Shown in pieces: positions 11,220 to 19,200 of a stretch of DNA of 21,690 nucleotides. A program made the position numbers and the translations under genes. Each line of letters starts with the position of its first letter. Within the stretch, counting starts at the first letter, position 1. Location of the stretch: NCBI GenBank assembly GCA_019648995.1, contig BLXT01007928.1, positions 3,756,121 through 3,777,810 on the forward strand, in the 5' to 3' direction. This DNA is from Plakobranchus ocellatus (lineage: Eukaryota; Mollusca; Gastropoda; Plakobranchidae). Under the pieces are notes generated by a model. That model had not been told where the DNA came from and ran no database searches. It saw only the letters and a list, made by a program, of their open reading frames with translations.

Positions 11220-12121
11220 GGAGAAAGAGAGAGGGAGAGAGAAAAAGAAAGAGGGGGAAAGGGTTTAGATTGTTGTAAGATACAAGAACGGGTTCATGTG
11301 ATCTAGAAATCGAATTAAGTTAAACGATCATGGAATTTTTTTTTTTGCTCCAAATAATTGCATTATTTATCATTCACAAGTCAACCTGTACTTGATCATC
11401 TTTAGTCTGTTTTTCACGTACAATAGATAGTCGCATGCTTATGAACCAGGCACCGCTGCCTCTCTTCTCTGTTTACCTGGGATTTGCTCAGGTCATTGTG
11501 ATACCAAGACAATTTTTTAAAATACAACGATGAAGGCCATGGTGATTTAAATGTGTAATTTGATATTTCGAAAAACATCAGATGACTTTAACTGTAGCTT
11601 AAACAACTTCACAGATCTAGTAGTCTTCATTAAAGCCTGTCAATGGCCTTGACCTATAGCTTGTCATGGTATACTAAGACTTCTTTCTTATACTTTATAG
11701 TTTATGTATTGGGTTATGTTCCCTATTGAGACTTGTTTTCTTTTTAATAGATTAAAGATTTTTAATCTAATAATAAGTTTAGCTTACGATAACTTAATTC
11801 TTCAAATCTGCTTGACGGCCCACTTTTTTGCAAGCAAAAATGTCTCATATCACCTTTAAATCTATGATTTCTTTTTTTTTTTACATTTTACAAAGCGTTT
11901 ACTCTCCGCTTGTGACCATTCCCTCCTGCATCCCTGTCTCAATTCCCAGGCGTCGGTGTTGCTATGATCGTCTGCTCAGCCCTGGTCAGCATCTACTACA
12001 ACGTCATCATTGCCTGGTCGCAGTTCTACTTTTTTGCTTCCTTCACAGATAAACTTCCTTGGGCGGGGTGTGACAATGCAGAGTGGAATACAAAAAGTTG
12101 GTACAGAAAAAAAAAGAGAGA

Positions 12122-12169
<48 letters not shown>

Positions 12170-15100
12170 TTGATGTCTCAAACCTGTGTAGAATGCATTC
12201 AGCATTATTTAATTCTATTATTACCATTGCATTGTTCTCCAAAATTGCAGGGTTGCTTTTGGGAAACTTGCCATCATATTAATTCAGCATTTCCCATTAT
12301 TGCTTTGGCCCAGTGTTTTCATGGATATTTTAGACCTGTGCAGTCGGTAACAGTTATGCTGTGACACATGAGGAGAAGTGAAGAGTAAAGCTTTTTTTCT
12401 TAATAACAGGAGAAAATTCGTTTTAAATGAAGTTATCAATCTTTGTCTTTTGGTCAGGAAAAATGCAGTTTGTTTTAACTGGAAAAGTTTTGAGATAAAA
12501 GCAGCGTGAGAAGTGAAGCAAGTAAATTAGACCAGCGATTTTATAGTTTCGAAACCAGTTACAAGCAGCAGAGGTATGTTAGGCCTACATGCTGCAACCA
12601 TCGGGCAGTTCGTAAATGAGAATGAATTGAATAAGATTATAATGAATAATGTGGGGGAAAAAATTATTACCCAGAGCAAGCGGGAAAAAATAATACAGAT
12701 TGTAATGTAAAAAGTAAAGTGAACCCCATAATTAATCCAAGGTCCTCACTTTTCATCAAGGTTGACAGATTTAAAAAGCATTGTTTTTTCCCTCTAGACT
12801 GCAGTCTCAAGTGGCCCTTAGTGGACTGTGAGGACGGTGTGAAGATGACCAATGGTACCTGCTATCAGAATAAGGAATTCCAAGGCGTCTGGAACACTTC
12901 TGTCTTTGAGAGGGTCACAGGACGGAAAAGAATTTCCCCATCAGAAGAATATTGGACGTGAGTTCGCGAATGATCTCCTTTGCTGTCAACTCGAAGTCAA
13001 ATTAGAGAACTCGCATACTCCATTAAGCTCACTTAAGTTGAGTTGAGAGCTGAGCTGGGTTATGTGTCAATGTCTTATGTTACTCTTATCTCTAGGCTTA
13101 GTAGATAAATAATCATGAGTAAAATTTACTATTGGATACTACATCTACAGATGTGAACCTTTGTGATAGCAAGCCCATAGACTTCATCTATCAGAACTCT
13201 AAGTTTTTAGTGAGTTAAATTCAACGGTTGAATTATTTTTTTAAATTCTCATTTGGAAGGATCCTAAGAGTGGTGCGATAAGATTTTTAAAAGTCTAATA
13301 AATAATCTAATTTTGAAAAACTGATGAAGTGAGTTGGTTTATTGGCTTCCTCTTTTGATATGGAGTTTCTGTATTTACTGCCCTTTTTGTTTTAGTTCTA
13401 TTAATATTTCATCCTGGTGTTCCTGCACTGGATCACTATCATATTTATTTTGAGCTTTCAAAGAACTTGGGCATGAAATGGTAGGCGGATTGGAATACTA
13501 TTTACAAAAGTTTTATTTGAAGCTAAAAAAAATCATAGGATTACTCGGATTACAGCTGTCTCTGAATTATGAATGAACTTCAAATGGTTGTTTAGCTAAA
13601 AACCAGACTTGAATTAAATAGACGGCAAGTATCTTTCATGAAGTTAATAGGTTTTGGGGGAATTTTCAAAGCTACATGAAAAATAAAATGCACATAAATG
13701 TGTGATTGTTTATTTAAAACCCAGAAGGCACTAATACAATAACAGATTTTTTTTCTCTTATTTCCTCTTTTTTTCGGGTTTTTTCCTCAGCCATAACGTT
13801 CTGTCATTGAGCTCTGACCTGTTCAGACCTGGTTCCCCCAGATGGCACCTGACGTTGAGTCTTTTCTTGGCCTGGATAATAACTTTCCTTTGTCTGATGA
13901 AAGGCATCAAAACCACAGGAAAAGTCAGCCCAATTAATTGATTACTTGTTATTATCTTTTTTTCTTCTTTGGCGTTTAGATTGTGTTGTTGTTGATGCTG
14001 TTTTTCATTGCTGTCGTTGCTGTTCTTGTCATCGCCGTCGTCGTGGTTCATATTTTTTTTTAATTATTGCGTGCAAAAGTTGAGAACTTTTTTGCTTCGT
14101 TTTATGTAATTGCTCTGTAAGAACTAATCTGTATGAGGAATGGGGGCGCTATTTTGTAAGATTCTTGGAAAATTCAAGTAAATACTAAGCATAGCTTACA
14201 TACGTTTGAGACAGGGTATTTTTATCTTTTCTTCGATTCATGAAATTTGAAACAATCCATTCATAATGTGAGTCTATGTATTTCTGCAACTATAATATTT
14301 TTATGTTTATGAGGATTCTATTCCATATACAAAATTAAGAAATGAACTAAAATAAGTAAACGATCTACTTATCATCAAACGCTCTTCAATTCTTTTAAAC
14401 AATTTAGATTCCTTGATGTTTTAGTGAATGAATCTATGAATACCATAAAACTATGAAGTTCAAAAATATAGTGATGGAATCAAAAGCTAAGGTGACCAGG
14501 AAATAAAAATGCATTCATATTTCGTGATCTTGGATCCCGTTATTAATTTCTCATCTAGTGACTAGGATGCTGTGTGCAAGCTTACTGATATTTCCTCCGG
14601 TCTTTCCCTTTATAAACCACTCATAATTTTGTTTCATGTGCCAGTCTTCTCTATATGACTGCTTTCCTATTGTCCATTAGGAGCAAGATGTTTAAAGTTC
14701 TCAATCCCGATCTAGGCTTCCTAGAAATCGCATTTTTCTATTGAAATACAAGTACTTTAAAAAATGTAGCTTAATTTTGAAAAAAGACATCTGTAGTATT
14801 TTTTTTTTCTTTTTGAAACAGGATTTTGAACATTAAATCGCTTGTATCTCAACACAGGACCATCACTTACATTTTTTCTCAGTTTTAAAGATTGCAAAGC
14901 GTCCAGACAAGAAGTGTAGGTAAGACCAATAGTCTCAACTGCTTAAAGTTCGCCTTGACATCCGTTCGGTGTGATCTCGGGATATTTTTGGCTGTTGCTT
15001 ATTGTTTTCATTTCTGACGGTCTCAACCCGTTTCATGTTGACTACTCTCTGATTGGACTTTCCTTTCGCTGCCCCCATGACACACAGGTAGTCTACTTCA

Positions 15101-16250
15101 CCGCCCTGTTCCCCTACGTGGTGCTGCTTATCCTGTTTTTCCGCGGCGTCACTCTGGATTCTGCTGGTGATGGCATCGCATTCTACATCACTCCGAAATT
15201 CCACAAACTTGGGGAAGCTAAGGTCAGTGGTGAACTCCGAGAGTATCGAAACTCTAGTTAAAGTAAATACTTTTAACCCCACCAAAAAATTAGCTTTGCT
15301 AAAATTGGAGGAAGAACCATCTGGTTTTAATCTCTACAAATTCGTTAGATTAGAATATAGGCTGTGATAAACCCAAACCATTATTATATAATGTCAATTT
15401 ATATACTAGTGCTGATGTTAGTTTCTATGGAGCCTCAGTAGGCCTATACAACTTGAAGTTGCTACGCCTAAAACTCTGCATCGCATACCTGACATAGATG
15501 GAGGCCATTGTGGAAATCGTTCCCAAAGATTTTGATGGCTGTTAGAAAGGCACAATTATTGATTATAGGTGCGCTAAGTCTTTTGTTCTGTTAGATTTTT
15601 TTTTAATTCTTATTTTTTCAACTTTTATTTTCTTCCAAAATCGTCCCATTTGGCCGGGAAGTCAGTGTCTTTTTTCATTTATAAATAATCGTTTTCTAAT
15701 TTACTTTTTCTCAAATATTGCTGATAGAGTTATAGCTGGCCTCTTGCTTTTCTCAACTACTTCACCGACCCTGAGCAAAAGAGCCAAAAGACCTAAAACC
15801 AAAATTAGGGAACGGACAATTTGACACAGATTTTCCATTTTTCATTTGTTTTTGTTTTTAACGGATTTTGATGGTCGAAGTTCCTCGCTGCATCTTCTAT
15901 GCATTCAAAATATTATCAAGCAAATATGCTGTGCACATTTTTTAAAATTGTTGTCGATCTTTTAAAGAAATGTAAAGCACTCATTACTGTTACGAGAAAA
16001 AGGCAAAACTCCATTTTCTATTTTTATTCGCCAATTTTTTAAAGAGAATTTTCATCTGTTTCATTTTGCTCTGTTTTTTCAATAATCAATGACTCCCCGC
16101 CCCTCCAACCTTGAAAACATTGTACAAACAGGTGTGGCGGGACGCAGCCAATCAAATCTTCTACTCGCTGGGTCCGTGTTGGGGTGGCATCATCACACTG
16201 GCTAGTTACAACCGCTTTCACAACAATGCTCTCAGGTATCGTTGTGAGTG

Positions 16251-16294
<44 letters not shown>

Positions 16295-19200
16295 TTCTTT
16301 CTCTCTCTTTCCCTCTTGCTTTCTCTCTGCCTCTCTCCTTCTCTCTCCCTCTCTCTCTCTCTCTGAACATTTTTTTAAGAGTGATGTTTTCTCTTTTTTT
16401 GCTCTACAAATTCGAGACACTCTTAGCGTTACAAGCTCCTTTTCATAGTTACTATAACAAAGATTTTTTTTTTTTAGAATCACCTTAGAGATTTCAATTC
16501 ACCTTGTATTTTGGGAAGCAGAGGAAAAATGGCTGAGGGATGGGCGCGGCGATAAAGAAAGGAAGCCGAGAGGGAGAAAAAAGTGACAACAGAAATGAAA
16601 AGCGCTAGAGGAGAAAATGACGATGTAAAATGTAACGAACGCGAAGGAAGAAGTGATTGATGGGGGAAGTTTAAAAAGAACTCAGGGATAAAAAAATGTG
16701 TTGGCATGATAATTATGGCATGGCGAAATTTCTGTAAATATTGATATTACATTAACATTAAAGACACAGAGGAAGAAAACGAAATTTAGATCAGTATGGA
16801 AATAACGTAAATTTTATTGTTTTGATGTTTTCCTTTATCTGAACTAAAACATTTATCTGGTCTGGTTTGGTTTTTTTCTTATAATATAGTCAGTCAAGAA
16901 CAAAATGATCTCAGACTTTCAGTCCCTCCGTCAGGCCAGGGCGCCGTTGGGACGGCTTGCACCTGCGGCAGAGCCTGCAGATCTCTGGGCGGATGCCCCC
17001 AAATGTAGGCTATCTAGAGTGGAAACAAACGTAGCAATCTATTTATTTATTCTTTTTTCTTTATTTAACATTATGATCATTTATTAATTACGCAAGAGCG
17101 CATTCCCCAATTAATGTTTCAAAATGTTTTGGAGGTTTTTATTTCACCTTGATTGGGTAATCATGTTTAGATTCCTGTTTGTTGCCCATTCTACAGAGAT
17201 ACGCTGATCGTTGGTATTGGCAACAGTCTGACCAGTTTGTTTGGCGGATTTGTTATCTTCTCCTATCTGGGTCACATGGCAGCGCAGTTGAATGTGGACA
17301 TCGAGAATGTGGTCAAGAGCGGTAAGGCATTATTACATGTTTTTGTGCCGTATTATCAAGATTCATGTCTCTTTGCTGCATGGCTATTAACAGACTGAAA
17401 TTTAGTTCATTCTCAACTTGCCCCCAACACACCATTACTCGCAAATCAGAATTAAGGAAAGATGGATAAACTACCAGTATCTTACTTGTGGCTTGTTTAG
17501 TCTTGAAGGAACGTTATGTATTTTTTTTATTCAGTTTGAGTAACATTGAATTTTTTTGGCCTAATGCACAATCGAAGTGTAAAGTGGACTGCAATTTTAG
17601 GTTTTTAAAAAATAGCTTAAAGAATGCAAAATCTCACAACCACAATGCCAACTTGATGACTTTATCTCGCCATTATCGCCTCTGATCACACAGGTCCAGG
17701 GTTGGCGTTTATTGTGTATCCTGAGGCAGTGACGCAACTTCCTGCCCCGCCCCTTTGGTCCCTGGCATTTTTCTTCATGTTGATACTGCTTGGACTGGAT
17801 AGCCAGGTGAGAGCCAGAGCTACCTGTTCTAGGGCTGAGATTTTCGATGTATTTTTTAATCCATGATACATCTGTTCTCAAAGCAACATGACTTTCCTTA
17901 CTTGTATCTATTGAGGGAGAAGATCGCCGTAAAAATACAGATGGGTAAAATTTAAAAAATTTAAAAAGTCGATTCGAGATGTCGTTTTGTGTCATTGTAT
18001 TCTTTTCACAAGTTTGTTGAAGTGAGGCTTCTTTGAGCCTTTTATAATTCCGATTGAGATTAGCATTTAGATTCGAAAACATATCAAAGCTTATCAATAA
18101 TAATGGTAAATATGATATTTTCATCATCATGATATATCCACATCATCAGCATCATATCATCATCATAGTAATCATTATCGTCGATGTCATCGTCGTCATC
18201 ATTGTAACTGCTATTCTAATTATTACCTTCACCAAAATCATCTTTTTTTATTATTATCATCTGCGCTGTCACCACCATCTGTATTGCAACTTGTCACCAT
18301 TGTCCATTATCACTGTTTTTATCTGTTTCAGTTTGCCATGGTTGAAACCCTCCTCACAGGCTTGCTCGATCAGTGGCCACAACACAGGAAAAGGAAAACG
18401 TTGATAATTCTGTTGCTATGTGCGAGCATGTTCTTGTTGGGTCTCCCGCTAGTCACGAAGGTGGGGCGTGAACTGTCTACTTTTGACCCCATCTATCCGC
18501 CGACCTAAAACACCAGAAATCAGAAATATGATAGACTTCATTGGCCCCATGTTTGGCCTATTTAATTACATTTTGGAATGATGTGCAATACTATTAAATC
18601 TTATCAAGTAGCCTATAAATAACAAAGTTTAAAAAGCACACTAAACGCGTGCCTTGAGTTTTTGTTAATCTAATTTTAGAAAAGATGTTTTCAGTTAGAT
18701 AAAAATAATTCAAGTTAACACTATCCAATTTTTTTTTGCTGGCCGCTGTTATTGTCTCATGCTCCGTGTAAAACAGGGGGAACGGATATTGAGAAAAGAT
18801 TTTCATTGGGTAGAGAAAAGAAGATTTTCATCGGCTTTTTTTCTTAAATTTGTTACTGCTCAAACAAAAATCCATGGTGCACTTGTTTTGCAGAAAATCA
18901 ATTTTTGTTTGTTAGCCACTGAAAAGATTTAAAGGCAAACACAAGAGAGAAGATGGAGAATGACTTTTATTGAAAGTCTTAACTCATGGGCAATAGGTAA
19001 TATGGGCAACAACAGCCTGATAAGGTTAACTGAAAACAGGTTTCAGTGGAGGAACTTGGGTCACCAAAGTCTGTTCCAGACAAGGCACTTAAAGAAAAAG
19101 CCAACAAAAAAAATCACAATAATCATGTTGGTCACAATTTGAATAAATCTACAGAGATTTTTTGGCAGAAAAAAAATTTGCGCTCTTGTTTTCAAAGTGC

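Larger units (their letters stand above)
16236..17196 (+). other. Intron 8
   Basis: Phase 2. Opens with the CT microsatellite (16251-16364), then AT-rich sequence, a GC-richer block (about 16905-17010) that stands out from its surroundings, and TTTA-type repeats (17038-17060). Acceptor GCCCATTCTACAG. Confidence 0.85.

Noticed and set aside
13408-13422. 15-bp exact match between intron 5 and the start of exon 14
   Set aside because: No similarity extends beyond it; a 15-mer match within a window of this size is plausible by chance, so not evidence for a duplicated exon.
13758-14051. 97-residue open frame on the - strand
   Set aside because: Antisense shadow of exon 6 plus a triplet-repeat stretch.
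14935-15285. 116-residue open frame on the - strand
   Set aside because: Antisense shadow of exon 7.
16244-16249. GTGAGT 8 nt after the exon 8 donor
   Set aside because: Using it would break the frame to exon 9; the site at 16236 gives the conserved R-D-T-L junction.
17597-18130. 177-residue open frame on the - strand
   Set aside because: It overlaps exon 10 in antisense; the + strand has clear SLC6 coding sequence and splice sites, and the - frame has no recognisable domain.
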